A DNA stretch of 64,000 bases, taken from positions 1 through 64,000 of the forward strand of contig JAFAZH010000039.1 of the NCBI GenBank assembly GCA_019239895.1, read 5' to 3'. Numbering within the stretch: position 1 is the stretch's first letter; each line of letters starts with the position of its first letter. Of this stretch, positions 8,460-17,455 are shown in pieces. Made by a program: the position numbers and the translations under genes. The stretch is from Abditibacteriaceae bacterium (GTDB lineage Bacteria > Armatimonadota > Abditibacteriia > Abditibacteriales > Abditibacteriaceae). Below the pieces are notes generated by a model. It had not been told where the DNA came from. It ran no database searches and saw nothing but the letters and a program-made list of their open reading frames with translations.

Positions 8460-9353
8460 ATGATTTTAGGAGCGCATCTTCCCACCGCTAAAGGTTTTGA
8501 GGCCGCGTTGCGGCAGGCACAGGAGCTAAAGTGCAGTTGTTTGCAAATTTTTTCTAAGTCCCCCCGCCAGTGGCAGGCTCCGCCGCTGGATGCAGCCAAG
8601 GCAGCCGCTTTTCGCAGCGCCTGGCAAGAATCAAAGTTAGCTCCTTTGGTGGCCCATGATTCCTATCTCATCAATTTAGCGGCACCCGATGACATCATTC
8701 GAGAAAAGTCCATCGCGGCAATGATTGACGAGGTAGAGCGGGCCGAAACTCTCGGTTGCGATTATCTTGTCACCCACTGTGGCGCACATCTGGCGAAAGA
8801 TTGCGACGAAGGTTCACTCTTTAATGACTCGTCCCGTTCTTTTCCTCCGGGCGTAGAGGCTGGATTAGATCGCTTGGCTGCTTCGGTTCGCACGGTCCTA
8901 GAGCGCACGCCTGAAGCCCGTGTTCGCATTGCCCTAGAGAATACGGCGGGACAGGGCACCTGTTTAGGTGGGCCTTTTGAACATCTGGCGCGAGTGCTAC
9001 AAGAGGTGCCAAGCGAGCGGTTAGCGGTTTGTTTTGATACCTGCCACGCCTTCGCTACCGGGCATGATGTCTCAACGGAGGCAGGTTTGGAAGCAACCAT
9101 TGCCAATCTGGATCACACCGTAGGGCTAAATAACTTAAAGGTCATTCATCTCAACGACAGCAAAGGCGAGTTAGGCCGCCACCTTGATCGCCACGAACAT
9201 ATTGGCCAGGGTCTCATCGGCCAGGAGGGAATGCGGCGCATTGTGAATCATCCCAAGTTGTCTCACCTGCCCTTCATCTTAGAAACGCCGGATTTGGAAA
9301 CGATGTTAGAGAAGAACCTGGATGCTGTGCGTGCATTGCGCCAGATGCAGTAA
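8460..9353 (+). CDS. nfo: Endonuclease IV (AP endonuclease)
   Basis: This 297-residue TIM-barrel enzyme cleaves DNA at abasic sites during base excision repair, using three zinc ions. The ligand motifs are recognisable in order: H66 (VAHDSYLINLA), VTHCGAH, ALENTAGQG, CFDTCHAFATGHD, IHLNDSK, the DRHEHIG pair and ILETPD. The ATG is chosen because the protein begins with the family start ILGAHLP; the longer frame upstream only translates the palindromic element. Length is normal (about 280-300). The upstream gap is filled by the palindrome, so its promoter is not evident. Confidence 0.95.
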   Translation: MILGAHLPTAKGFEAALRQAQELKCSCLQIFSKSPRQWQAPPLDAAKAAAFRSAWQESKLAPLVAHDSYLINLAAPDDIIREKSIAAMIDEVERAETLGCDYLVTHCGAHLAKDCDEGSLFNDSSRSFPPGVEAGLDRLAASVRTVLERTPEARVRIALENTAGQGTCLGGPFEHLARVLQEVPSERLAVCFDTCHAFATGHDVSTEAGLEATIANLDHTVGLNNLKVIHLNDSKGELGRHLDRHEHIGQGLIGQEGMRRIVNHPKLSHLPFILETPDLETMLEKNLDAVRALRQMQ

Positions 9354-9387
9354 GAGTGCGTTAGAGCTGACAATTGTCCAGGTTCGG

Positions 9388-10944
9388 ATGATGTGGATTA
9401 TGATCGCTCAACCCAAGCTACAGGCCGCTATTAACAATAAACCGGCGGTGGTATGCCGCGTTCGTCCTGTCCTATGGTGGTGTGTGGCTTTCTTTGTGGG
9501 TATGGGCGTTCTGGGCACTATAGGGGTAGGTCTAACTTGTAAAGGCCCGCACGATACAAAATCATGGCTGTTGGCTGGGTGTGTGGGATTACCGCTGTTT
9601 GCCATAGCTCTCTTGGGCGCTTTATGGAATCTATACCTTCAAGTCGTGGCAGACGAGACGGGCCTCAGATGGCGCAATATGTGGGGACATTGGCGCTGTG
9701 CCACTTGGCCGGAAGTGACCGATTACTATGAGAAGTTGATGGCTAAGAACAAGCCGTGGACAATAGTCGAAACGACTAAGGGCAAAATCAAGCTCGATAA
9801 TGATATGAGCAACAGGCCCGCCATGCGTGAATATATTGAGGCCCATGCTACTCGTGCCCGCGCCCATGCCTGGGGGCTTCTCGGCACCCGGATTGAAGAC
9901 GATTGGCCCCAAACTTTCGGTTACAATACAGTAGACAACCGCATTAACAAGATTGTCTTCTGGCTGTTCTGGCCAGGGTGGATATTTTGGCTGGGAGCAG
10001 CCTCCAAAGGCAAAAATGGCAGCCTCCTTGAAATTTTCGGTGCCTTGCCGTGGCCCTTAAAACTTCTTGGTGGCTTGATAATGTTGGGTGCCGCAGGCAG
10101 TTATCCAGCTTTATTACTAGTTCTGGCGCGTCCCACCTTGCAAGCCATGCGTAGTCGTGAAAACCAGAGCATAACGGTTAGCCCCACGAGAATTATATTC
10201 GAGGCAGGAACAGAGCGGATTGAAGCGGCTTGGGATGAAGTGACAGACTATTTCATCGCACCCTATCAGAGGAGACTGGCTTCTGATGCGGGAGGTTATT
10301 ACGGGGTCATCACCAAGCAAGGCACTTTTGATTTTCTCCTTTCCATCAAGCAAGTACAACTACTCAAGGCGATCATTCAGCAGTACGCTCGTAATGCCGC
10401 CGTCACTGAGTGGAAGCGGCGCGGCGAAACGGCACCGGATGTATTAGGGGGTGCCGCCTCTTGCTGGAGCGGTGGCTTTGTTGGCGTGGGGCAGCGTATT
10501 TATCACTATCGAACACGCACGAACCGCGCTTTCCTGTGGTTTCCGACTACACTCGCTCTGATGCCATTGTTTGCAACCTGGATTTCTACGCAGCTTCCAA
10601 TGGGTCTGGAAAATCCAGATGGCACTCAACACCATCCTGCCCCTTGGATGGGAGTGTTTTTTGGTGCATTAGCCTTATGGGGCTGGTGGCGTTATTACAC
10701 GGCCAATATTCGCACTGATAAATATGGGATTACTCAATATGGATTATTTGGAAAGCGGTCTATCGCCTGGGAGGAGGTGACGGAATATTACATGGGTGGC
10801 GATGATGTACTGACCTTTGGTCATGTTATCGGCACTAACACTCGTATCTGGTTTTATCCCACCATTGCCAATGGGGAGGAACTGCAAGCCGAGATCATGC
10901 GCTCTGCCACCCACAGCCGCACCCATGCGTGGGGATCACATTAG
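9388..10944 (+). CDS. Membrane protein with triplicated EVTDYY module
   Basis: I do not recognise this protein of about 518 residues. It has three copies of a module: a pair of transmembrane helices, then a soluble segment that begins WPEVTDYYEKL, WDEVTDYFIAP or WEEVTEYYMGG. Two of the three modules end in a similar helix (HATRARAHAWG and SATHSRTHAWG). The soluble parts resemble bacterial PH-like domains next to membrane helices, but this is an impression from hydrophobicity and the aromatic pattern. About six hydrophobic helices are visible. The start is uncertain: ATGs at 9388, 9391 and 9400 are all possible and no good ribosome site is seen. An even longer frame would overlap nfo. Confidence 0.75.
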   Translation: MMWIMIAQPKLQAAINNKPAVVCRVRPVLWWCVAFFVGMGVLGTIGVGLTCKGPHDTKSWLLAGCVGLPLFAIALLGALWNLYLQVVADETGLRWRNMWGHWRCATWPEVTDYYEKLMAKNKPWTIVETTKGKIKLDNDMSNRPAMREYIEAHATRARAHAWGLLGTRIEDDWPQTFGYNTVDNRINKIVFWLFWPGWIFWLGAASKGKNGSLLEIFGALPWPLKLLGGLIMLGAAGSYPALLLVLARPTLQAMRSRENQSITVSPTRIIFEAGTERIEAAWDEVTDYFIAPYQRRLASDAGGYYGVITKQGTFDFLLSIKQVQLLKAIIQQYARNAAVTEWKRRGETAPDVLGGAASCWSGGFVGVGQRIYHYRTRTNRAFLWFPTTLALMPLFATWISTQLPMGLENPDGTQHHPAPWMGVFFGALALWGWWRYYTANIRTDKYGITQYGLFGKRSIAWEEVTEYYMGGDDVLTFGHVIGTNTRIWFYPTIANGEELQAEIMRSATHSRTHAWGSH

Positions 10945-11019
10945 AAACTCACTGCCATAAATTGCAGCATTAAATGGAGCATCATCGCAGCTTAAACGTC
11001 TTATCAATTGGTAAATTCT

Positions 11020-12957
11020 ATGACAACAGAACCTTTCATTATCACCGATAATTTGGATCAATTACTGGCGGTTTTGCCGGATGGCCTGGCGGATACCATC
11101 CCTCCATCCGAGCGCGGTTCCCTGGTGGAGATTGTCCTCGACTTAGGGCGCAAACCGGAGGCGCGGTTTACAGACCGTTTTGCCTATCTGCACGAGGAGC
11201 CTATCACCCGCGAGGACTTAGATTATGTCGAAGCTCGCCTGGGCGCGTTTGGCAACGACAACCGCGCGGGCATTCCAGCCACCCTCCATCGCATTTCAGC
11301 CATGCGCAACCGGCGCGGCGTGATTGTGGGTCTCACGCTGCGTGTGGGGCGGGCGGTGATGGGTATTGTGGACATCCTGCGCGATATTATCGAAAGTGGC
11401 GAGAGTCTCTTGCTGATGGGTCGCCCCGGTCTGGGCAAAACGACTCTACTGCGCGAAATGGCGCGAGTGGTAGCAGATGAATTAGGCAAGCGCGTGGTGA
11501 TTGTGGATACCTCCAATGAAATCGCGGGCGATGGCGATGTGCCGCACCCGGCGATTGGCCGCGCCCGCCGGATGCAAGTACCCCGCGTCGAGCAGCAGCA
11601 TGATGTAATGATTGAAGCGGTGGAAAACCACATGCCCGAAGTCGTGGTGATTGATGAAATTGGCCGCTCCGAAGAAACGATGGCGGCGCGCACCATCGCC
11701 GAGCGCGGCGTACAACTCGTCGCCACGGTGCATGGTAATACCCTCGACAACTTGTTGGCTAATCCGACTATGAGCGACCTGATTGGTGGCATTCAGGCCG
11801 TAACGCTTTCTGATGAAGAGGCCCGCCGTCGCCGCACCCAGAAGACCGTCTTGGAGCGCAAAGCGCCGCCGACTTTTGGCGTGGTGGTCGAAATGATTGA
11901 GCGTGACAAGATTGCGGTGCGCCGTCCGGTGGCTGAAGTCGTAGACGCCCTGCTGCGCGGCCAGGCGGCTCCGCCCGAACTGCGCTGGCGCGATGATGAT
12001 GGCAATGTGCAGGTGGAACGTCCCAGCATCATTGAAGCCCAGGCTCGTTCACAACACGACTTTGAAATGCGCGGCGAGTATGGTGGCCACTCTTTCAGGG
12101 GTGGGTCAGGCGGTGGACGCGGCGATGGTCGCCGGGGTCGTCAGGATGGCAATGGAGGTAGGCCGGGCTGGGGCAACGAGCGGGGGTCTTCGCGCCAGGG
12201 TCGTGTGCGCTCCAATCGGCTGGTAGATGAGTTAGGTGAAGAGTATACACCGCGCAACGGAAGCTTCACGGGCACTTATGATTTTCCCGGCTCTGCAACC
12301 TCTGGAATGGCCTCAAAAGGGCGTCTCGCGGGGACAGCTAATGCGCTTACGCAAATTGCCGAACCGGAAGTTGAAGATGAGCTTACCGAAGAATCAGAAT
12401 TACGTGATACGGCTGAAGTTCCCGAAGCAGAGTTCGAGGAAAAAGGCCATGTCACGGAAGAGCCAGTTGATGTGTCGCGGGTGCGCCGGGTTTATCCCTT
12501 CGGGGTCAGCCGTTCCCGCTTAACGCGCGCTATCAAGCATTTAGGATTACCGCTTTCAGTGACGCGCACCTGGCACGATGCCGATGCTGTCCTGATGCTG
12601 TCGGGTTCAGGGGGGCTGTCCACTTCCACTTCGCTTTTGCGTGAAGCCCGTGAGATGCGGCTGCCGATCATCAGCGTGCGCGGCAACACCTATGCGCAGA
12701 TTCTGTCGCGGCTCAATGACCTGTTCAGCGCCCAACTGAGCGACAGCCACATGACAGCGCGCGAGATGGCAATTCAAGAAGCGCGCAATGCCGTGCAGCA
12801 CGTTTTAGCCGAGGCGGAACCGGTGGAGTTGCGGCCTCAAGCCAAGACCATGCGGCGCTTGCAGCACCAGTTAGCGGCCCGCTATCATTTGCGGTCGTAT
12901 AGCGTGGGGCGGGAACCTCAACGACGGGTGCGCTTTTTGCCCAGTATTGGGCGTTGA
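11020..12957 (+). CDS. AAA ATPase with C-terminal R3H domain (SpoIIIAA/Ycf45-like)
   Basis: This protein of about 645 residues joins a RecA-like/AAA ATPase to a single-stranded nucleic-acid-binding R3H domain. The Walker A is MGRPGLGKTTLLRE, the Walker B VVVIDEIGRSEET, and a sensor TVHGN lies after it. The R3H signature with its RxxxH core (RRLQHQLAARYHL, then SVGREPQRRV) is at the very C-terminus. In between is a segment of about 60 residues rich in Gly and Arg with RGG-like repeats, then an acidic stretch. Plant and cyanobacterial relatives are called Ycf45; no specific function is established. I take the ATG at 11020 over a TTG four codons upstream. Confidence 0.9.
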   Translation: MTTEPFIITDNLDQLLAVLPDGLADTIPPSERGSLVEIVLDLGRKPEARFTDRFAYLHEEPITREDLDYVEARLGAFGNDNRAGIPATLHRISAMRNRRGVIVGLTLRVGRAVMGIVDILRDIIESGESLLLMGRPGLGKTTLLREMARVVADELGKRVVIVDTSNEIAGDGDVPHPAIGRARRMQVPRVEQQHDVMIEAVENHMPEVVVIDEIGRSEETMAARTIAERGVQLVATVHGNTLDNLLANPTMSDLIGGIQAVTLSDEEARRRRTQKTVLERKAPPTFGVVVEMIERDKIAVRRPVAEVVDALLRGQAAPPELRWRDDDGNVQVERPSIIEAQARSQHDFEMRGEYGGHSFRGGSGGGRGDGRRGRQDGNGGRPGWGNERGSSRQGRVRSNRLVDELGEEYTPRNGSFTGTYDFPGSATSGMASKGRLAGTANALTQIAEPEVEDELTEESELRDTAEVPEAEFEEKGHVTEEPVDVSRVRRVYPFGVSRSRLTRAIKHLGLPLSVTRTWHDADAVLMLSGSGGLSTSTSLLREAREMRLPIISVRGNTYAQILSRLNDLFSAQLSDSHMTAREMAIQEARNAVQHVLAEAEPVELRPQAKTMRRLQHQLAARYHLRSYSVGREPQRRVRFLPSIGR

Positions 12958-12989
12958 GTTAAAGTTAAGTTTGCACTCATTCAGTCTAA

Positions 12990-13026
12990 ACAAAGAAATG
13001 TTATGCGGGGCATAACATTTCTTTGT
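12990..13026. terminator. Perfect 16-bp hairpin, probable terminator or mRNA end
   Basis: Arms 12990-13005 and 13011-13026 are perfectly complementary with a 5-nt loop (CGGGG). It lies 32 bp after the R3H ATPase and 27 bp before the next gene. It lacks a T-run on the plus strand, so it may be a processing or stability element rather than an intrinsic terminator. Confidence 0.55.
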
Positions 13027-13052
13027 CATCACAGCTTTAAAAGGGAGACCTC

Positions 13053-13796
13053 ATGGCATTGCGCAGGAGCAGTAAGGGGCCGTCCGATCCACCAACACCC
13101 GTTGTCACTTCAACCGAAGACAATCCTCTTCCCGCCGCACCTGAACCAGCCCCTAAAGCGCGGGGCGGCAGCCCATTGATGATGCTCTTAGGAGGACTGG
13201 GCGTTTTAGCCCTAGCCGGACTGGGATTAGCGATTTATTCCAAGATGAACGCGGCTCCCCCGGAAGAGGATACTGCCGCGCCTGCTGTTACCATGCCCCG
13301 TAAAGCATCAGCGGCTCCTACCCCGGCCAAAGTGACGATGCCCGTGGCTAAAGCCCCCGCTAAAGGCGGCACTCCGGGTGGGCCAGCGACAGTTAAGAAA
13401 GTCCCCGTCACGGCCCTGGGCATACCCCCAACCGGCTCAACGGCTCCGGTTATCAAACCGGCAGTTCCTGGCAAACCGGCGCGCATGGTACCAGTGCATG
13501 GCGTGCCAACTCCGGTGCAGCCACCGCCGGGTCAAGCCGGGCAGCCTGGCAAAGAAGGTGCGCGCAATACAGTAACCATTGTGCGACCCTTACATCCCAC
13601 CCCAACCGCTGCTGGCAAGCACGCGACCTCAGCCTCAACCCAGGTCCAAGCTCAACTCAAAAAACTGTGGCAAGAGGGCGCAAACGCCAAGCATAGCAAA
13701 AATTACGCAGCGGCACGCCGCGCCTGGCAACAAGCCTTAAAATTGTCTCCCGGTTGGCCCGGTTTCCAGGATGCTATTAATAAACTGCCGCGATAG
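13053..13796 (+). CDS. Membrane-anchored protein with C-terminal TPR-like repeat
   Basis: This 247-residue protein has no family I recognise. Residues 1-45 are hydrophilic and Pro-rich, one transmembrane helix follows (MMLLGGLGVLALAGLGLAIY), then a linker of about 120 residues rich in Pro, Ala, Lys and Val. The last 50 residues (KLWQEGANAKHSKNYAAARR to the end) look like one to one-and-a-half tetratricopeptide repeats. AAGGGAG lies 5 bp before the ATG. The layout suggests an extracytoplasmic scaffold held away from the membrane by a flexible spacer. Confidence 0.75.
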   Translation: MALRRSSKGPSDPPTPVVTSTEDNPLPAAPEPAPKARGGSPLMMLLGGLGVLALAGLGLAIYSKMNAAPPEEDTAAPAVTMPRKASAAPTPAKVTMPVAKAPAKGGTPGGPATVKKVPVTALGIPPTGSTAPVIKPAVPGKPARMVPVHGVPTPVQPPPGQAGQPGKEGARNTVTIVRPLHPTPTAAGKHATSASTQVQAQLKKLWQEGANAKHSKNYAAARRAWQQALKLSPGWPGFQDAINKLPR

Positions 13797-13797
13797 A

Positions 13798-13945
13798 CCC
13801 TCACCCCCGGCCCCTCTCCCACGCTGCGGGCGAGGGGAGTGCTAAGGATTACTGGCTTGTGTTATCAATAGTTTACGCACTATGAGAAGCGTATTCGTGT
13901 GACCTCCCCTCGCCCGCAGCGTGGGAGAGGGGCCGGGGGTGAGGG
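13798..13945. repeat. Perfect 41-bp inverted repeat upstream of tmk
   Basis: Arm 13798-13838 is the exact complement of arm 13905-13945, with a 66-nt spacer. The arms are GC-rich (CCCTCACCCCCGGCCCCTCT at the left edge). Similar palindromes are familiar from intergenic regions of many environmental bacteria. The end of the right arm (GTGAGGG) serves as the apparent ribosome binding site of tmk. Confidence 0.9.
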
Positions 13946-13953
13946 CTGAATCT

Positions 13954-14568
13954 GTGTCATTTTTTATCTCTTTTGAAGGCATTGATGGCTGTGGCAAGAC
14001 GACACAACTGCAACGGCTGCGCGAACATCTCACCAGCATCGGTTACACAGTCATTACCACTCGTGAACCGGGCGGCACGGCTCTGGCGGAAGCAATTCGT
14101 AATTATTTGTTGCACTCACCCCAACCTTTAGGTTCACGCACCGAACTGCTGCTTTTTGGTGCGGCCAGGGCACAGCATGTGGATGAGTTGATTCGTCCTG
14201 CTTTGGAACGGGGTGAAGTGGTTTTGAGCGACCGTTTTGCCGATTCCAGCGTGGCTTATCAAGGCGGCGGGTTAGGACTGCCTCTCGACTTTGTGCGGCG
14301 CATGAATGCCTTCGCCACCGATGGGTTACAACCTCATATCACATTTCTGTTAGATGTTGACCCAGCCATAGGTCAGCAGCGTCGTCTGCGAGAAAAAGAA
14401 GACCGTATTGAAGGGCGCGGCTTAGAATTTCAGGAGCGCGTGAGGGCTGCCTATTTAGAGATGGCCCAGGCTGAGCCGGAGCGCATTGTAACCGTTGACG
14501 CCACGCCCTCGCCTGAAGAAATTCATCGCCATATTTTGCAAGCTTTGTGGCAGCATGGCTTGCTATAG
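13954..14568 (+). CDS. tmk: Thymidylate kinase
   Basis: This protein of about 204 residues phosphorylates dTMP to dTDP with ATP. It has the P-loop FEGIDGCGKTTQ at the N-terminus, the DRF motif in LSDRFADSSVAYQGG and a LID region with RLREKEDRIEGR. I choose the GTG at 13954 because the protein then starts SFFISFEGIDG as in the family and GAGGG stands about 9 bp upstream. Earlier GTG codons lie inside the palindromic arm. holB follows 16 bp after the stop codon, the common tmk-holB arrangement. Confidence 0.95.
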   Translation: MSFFISFEGIDGCGKTTQLQRLREHLTSIGYTVITTREPGGTALAEAIRNYLLHSPQPLGSRTELLLFGAARAQHVDELIRPALERGEVVLSDRFADSSVAYQGGGLGLPLDFVRRMNAFATDGLQPHITFLLDVDPAIGQQRRLREKEDRIEGRGLEFQERVRAAYLEMAQAEPERIVTVDATPSPEEIHRHILQALWQHGLL

Positions 14569-14584
14569 CAGACTATAAACATTG

Positions 14585-15856
14585 ATGAGCCCAAAAGATT
14601 TAATCGGCCATGAAAAGCGTTGGGTGGCGTTAGCACGAGCTTTTGCGAAAGGCAAGGTGCCGCAGACGCTTTTGATTAGTGGCCCGCCTCAAATTGGCAA
14701 GTGGACACTGGCGTTGCGCTACGCGCAGTTGCTGCTGTGCCCGAACCCACAGCAAGGCACAGGAGGCGAGACGCTCCCCGCACCATGTGGTCATTGCCGG
14801 GTGTGCCATCAGGTGGAAATTGAAACCTTTCCTGACTTTGCGGTTTATCGTCCCATTGTGTCATCGGCCAAAGATGAAAAAGATTGGGTTATTGCGCCCG
14901 ATACACTGGAAGGCAGCATTATCACAGTAGATGTAGCCCGCAAATTTGGTGATGAGGCGTTACGCAAACCCCTCGTGGGGCCACGCAAGGTTATGGTCAT
15001 CAACCAGGCTGACCGCATGAATACCGAAGCGCAAAATGCCCTCTTAAAAACGTTTGAAGAGCCGGTGCATAATCTATGCATAATCCTGCTGACCGATAAC
15101 CCCAGTCAATTACTACCCACGGTCTATTCGCGTTGCTGGCATGTGCCTTTAGGTCTGGCACCAGAGGCGCAGATTGAACATTGGCTGGAGCAGATGCAAA
15201 CCGATGCGGGTCATCCGTTTGGCAAAACTCAGATTCAGGAAGCGGTGCGGGTAGCGGCGGGGCGGCCTGGGGCGGCCTGGCGAGAACTGCAACGCTTGCA
15301 ACGCGCCATTAGCCCCACCACGCCTGCCAATGGTAAAGTGACAGGAAAGAAAGCAGCACCTCCAAAGGAACAGCCTAATACACCCGCCATTTCACGTTTT
15401 GCCCAGGCGACGGAGATTGTAGACCGCATTATCAGCTCGCAGCCAGTTGGCGCGTTGGGTTTATCGGAAGAAGCCGGGCGACTGGCACGGCTGTGGTGGG
15501 ATGAAGATCAGGAAGGGGCCAAAGACCTTAAAAAAGGCGATGCTAAAGTGCAGCGTTCGGCAGTGGCACGCTTTCTGGATGAGCTATCGAATGCTTATCG
15601 CGTGCGCTGGGTCGCCAGCGTAGCAGGCACGGCAATGCCCTCCAATGGCACCACGCACCGCAACTCAGGGAATCTTGACAACGAGACCCTGTGGGCCGAT
15701 GGACTTGACCAAATTCGCAAAACACGTCACTATATTTTACGGAATGCTAATACAACCCTGGCTTTAGATGTGATGTTTGGGCAGCTTATTGCCTCGCATC
15801 GAGCCAGGACGAAGACCACAGCCAATGGGAACGGGCGTTCCGCTGCCATGCGTTAG
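14585..15856 (+). CDS. holB: DNA polymerase III delta-prime-like clamp loader subunit
   Basis: This protein of about 423 residues is an AAA+ clamp-loader subunit that helps place the beta clamp (dnaN, encoded 23 kb away) on DNA. The N-terminus holds a P-loop-like SGPPQIGKWTLA in which the usual Thr/Ser after Lys is Trp, as expected for a non-hydrolysing delta-prime. A zinc-binding cluster (CGHCRVCH with an upstream Cys), NALLKTFEEP and the SRC motif (YSRCWHV) follow. A Lys/Ala/Pro-rich linker precedes the C-terminal domain. It starts at an ATG; the preceding TTG is in frame but adds only one codon. Confidence 0.88.
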   Translation: MSPKDLIGHEKRWVALARAFAKGKVPQTLLISGPPQIGKWTLALRYAQLLLCPNPQQGTGGETLPAPCGHCRVCHQVEIETFPDFAVYRPIVSSAKDEKDWVIAPDTLEGSIITVDVARKFGDEALRKPLVGPRKVMVINQADRMNTEAQNALLKTFEEPVHNLCIILLTDNPSQLLPTVYSRCWHVPLGLAPEAQIEHWLEQMQTDAGHPFGKTQIQEAVRVAAGRPGAAWRELQRLQRAISPTTPANGKVTGKKAAPPKEQPNTPAISRFAQATEIVDRIISSQPVGALGLSEEAGRLARLWWDEDQEGAKDLKKGDAKVQRSAVARFLDELSNAYRVRWVASVAGTAMPSNGTTHRNSGNLDNETLWADGLDQIRKTRHYILRNANTTLALDVMFGQLIASHRARTKTTANGNGRSAAMR

Positions 15857-15971
15857 CAGCATTGCACGATGGTTGGCCAGGGAAGCACAAGAGAAGCAAG
15901 CCGCCGGAAACGATGTAGTTGGAACAGATAAGGAAGTCATTCGTTGTATATAGTTGAATGAAGTTCAGTTG

Positions 15972-16005
15972 GACGAAACAGTAGAAGTGACGAAACGGTA
16001 GAAGT
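15972..16005. repeat. 17-bp tandem direct repeat upstream of thioredoxin
   Basis: Two adjacent 17-bp units starting GACGAAAC and differing at one base (GACGAAACAGTAGAAGT, 15972-15988, and GACGAAACGGTAGAAGT, 15989-16005) lie about 100 bp before the thioredoxin ATG. They could be a double operator or a simple local duplication. Confidence 0.6.
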
Positions 16006-16102
16006 AGAGAAGCGTTGTACTTCTTAGATGCTCTTCTGAGAGTTAGCGGATTCGCTAGTGGGGAGAGATGAGCCGCAGGAGGACAACCGCAGGAGGATTT
16101 AT

Positions 16103-16432
16103 ATGTCTGAAGTGGCTGCTGTTGGAACAGGAAATTTTGAATCGGAAGTCGTGCAATCAGGCCAACCCGTGGTGGTTGATTTTTGGGCTGAATGGTGTCA
16201 GCCGTGCAAGATGTTATCCCCCGTCTTAGATAAAGTGGCCCAACGGTTCACCGGCCAGTTGAAAGTGGTCAAGTGCAACGTTGACGAAAATCAAGATATT
16301 GCCATGAAGTATGGCGTGATGAGTATTCCGAACCTGATTTTTTTCAAGAACGGGCAAGTGGTCAACCAAGCTGTCGGTTACATGAATGAAAATCAGCTTG
16401 CCGCGAAAGTTGACGAGGTGCTCAGCTCTTGA
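16103..16432 (+). CDS. trx: Thioredoxin
   Basis: This 109-residue thioredoxin has the full fold (VVVDFWAEWC, then the cis-Pro region MSIPNLIFFKNG). The redox site reads WCQPC (C32, C35), where the family norm is WCGPC; the Gly to Gln change would alter redox potential and partner choice. The ATG has an ideal AGGAGG 6 bp upstream, and an identical CCGCAGGAGGA block occurs 15 bp further upstream (16073-16083 and 16088-16098). Its TGA stop overlaps the TTG start of the glycosyltransferase gene, which suggests coupled translation. Confidence 0.95.
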   Translation: MSEVAAVGTGNFESEVVQSGQPVVVDFWAEWCQPCKMLSPVLDKVAQRFTGQLKVVKCNVDENQDIAMKYGVMSIPNLIFFKNGQVVNQAVGYMNENQLAAKVDEVLSS

Positions 16433-17364
16433 GCGACCTCACTACTGAACTGTCCCCTTCTATAACGCGTTTTGACTCAGATCAGCCTGTAACTCCTCCT
16501 GTCCAATATCTGGACGATGGCTTTGATATTATCGAAGTCCAGGATATTACAGGCAAACCCGCGCCTGATCTGAAGACGACCGTAATCGTGCCCGCTTACA
16601 ATGAAGCAGGGCGTATTACGAATGTTCTCAAGGTTTTGGCCAATGCGCGCCTGGTGGACGAGATTATTATAGTCACTGATGGTTGTGACGATTCTACGGC
16701 AGATGAAGCGCGCGGCTTCGCTGCTCGGATGGCGCGGGGTGAGGTGCAGTCGCATAACTCGGCTCCCCTGCGCGTCCTCGAACTGGAACACAACATCGGC
16801 AAGGGCGGCGCGATGACGTATGGCGCGCATCGCACCCAGGCCGATATTCTACTCTTTTTGGATGCCGACCTCATTGGCCTCGAAGCTGAGCAGGTAGACG
16901 CTATGTTAGCGCCCATGCTGGAAACCGATCCGGGCCAGCGAGCCGATATGGTGTTAGGTCTCTTTGGTGGCGCACGGGGCGGCATTGTCGGTTGGTGGCT
17001 GGGCGTCTGCCACCGCAAAGTGGCGGCCATTAGTGGTCAACGGGCGATTCGGCGTGATGTCTTTCTGGCGGTGCCCGGTTTAACCCGCTCGCGCTTTGGC
17101 GTGGAGACGGCCATCACGCGCTACGTGAAATACGTCTGGAAGCTTCGCGTGCGGGAAGTGCCGCTCATCGGCGTCACCCATCCGCTCAAGGAAGAGAAGA
17201 TCGGCGTCTTACGCGGTTTTCGCCATCGCATGAGAATGTATAGCGAGATTGGCGCGTATATCGTTTTTGATTCCTTACGCCATCAAGCCTCGCGTCGCCA
17301 CCGCGAGCAAACCTTGCAGATGCGTCAACGCTTCAGCCAGGATAGTGCCATCGGCGATAGTTAA
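16429..17364 (+). CDS. GT2 family glycosyltransferase
   Basis: This 311-residue protein has a GT-A fold of family 2. TTVIVPAYNEAGRI (near residues 50-63), a VTDGCDDST segment, NIGKGGAM and the metal-binding LDADL motif are present. There is no transmembrane segment, so it is cytosolic or peripheral. The pattern (PAYNE, GKGGAM, DAD) is like glucosyl-3-phosphoglycerate synthase and dolichol-phosphate transferase relatives, but donor and acceptor cannot be assigned. It starts with TTG overlapping the thioredoxin stop as TTGA; GAGGTG lies about 10 bp upstream inside trx. Confidence 0.88.
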   Translation: MSDLTTELSPSITRFDSDQPVTPPVQYLDDGFDIIEVQDITGKPAPDLKTTVIVPAYNEAGRITNVLKVLANARLVDEIIIVTDGCDDSTADEARGFAARMARGEVQSHNSAPLRVLELEHNIGKGGAMTYGAHRTQADILLFLDADLIGLEAEQVDAMLAPMLETDPGQRADMVLGLFGGARGGIVGWWLGVCHRKVAAISGQRAIRRDVFLAVPGLTRSRFGVETAITRYVKYVWKLRVREVPLIGVTHPLKEEKIGVLRGFRHRMRMYSEIGAYIVFDSLRHQASRRHREQTLQMRQRFSQDSAIGDS

Positions 17365-17455
17365 GTCGTAACAGAATTGGGAGTTGTCCTCTCCTCCCCT
17401 CTCCTGGCCGTTTTATGATGAAGCGCGTTTGGGGGAGGGGAGTTTTGCTTTGTGC

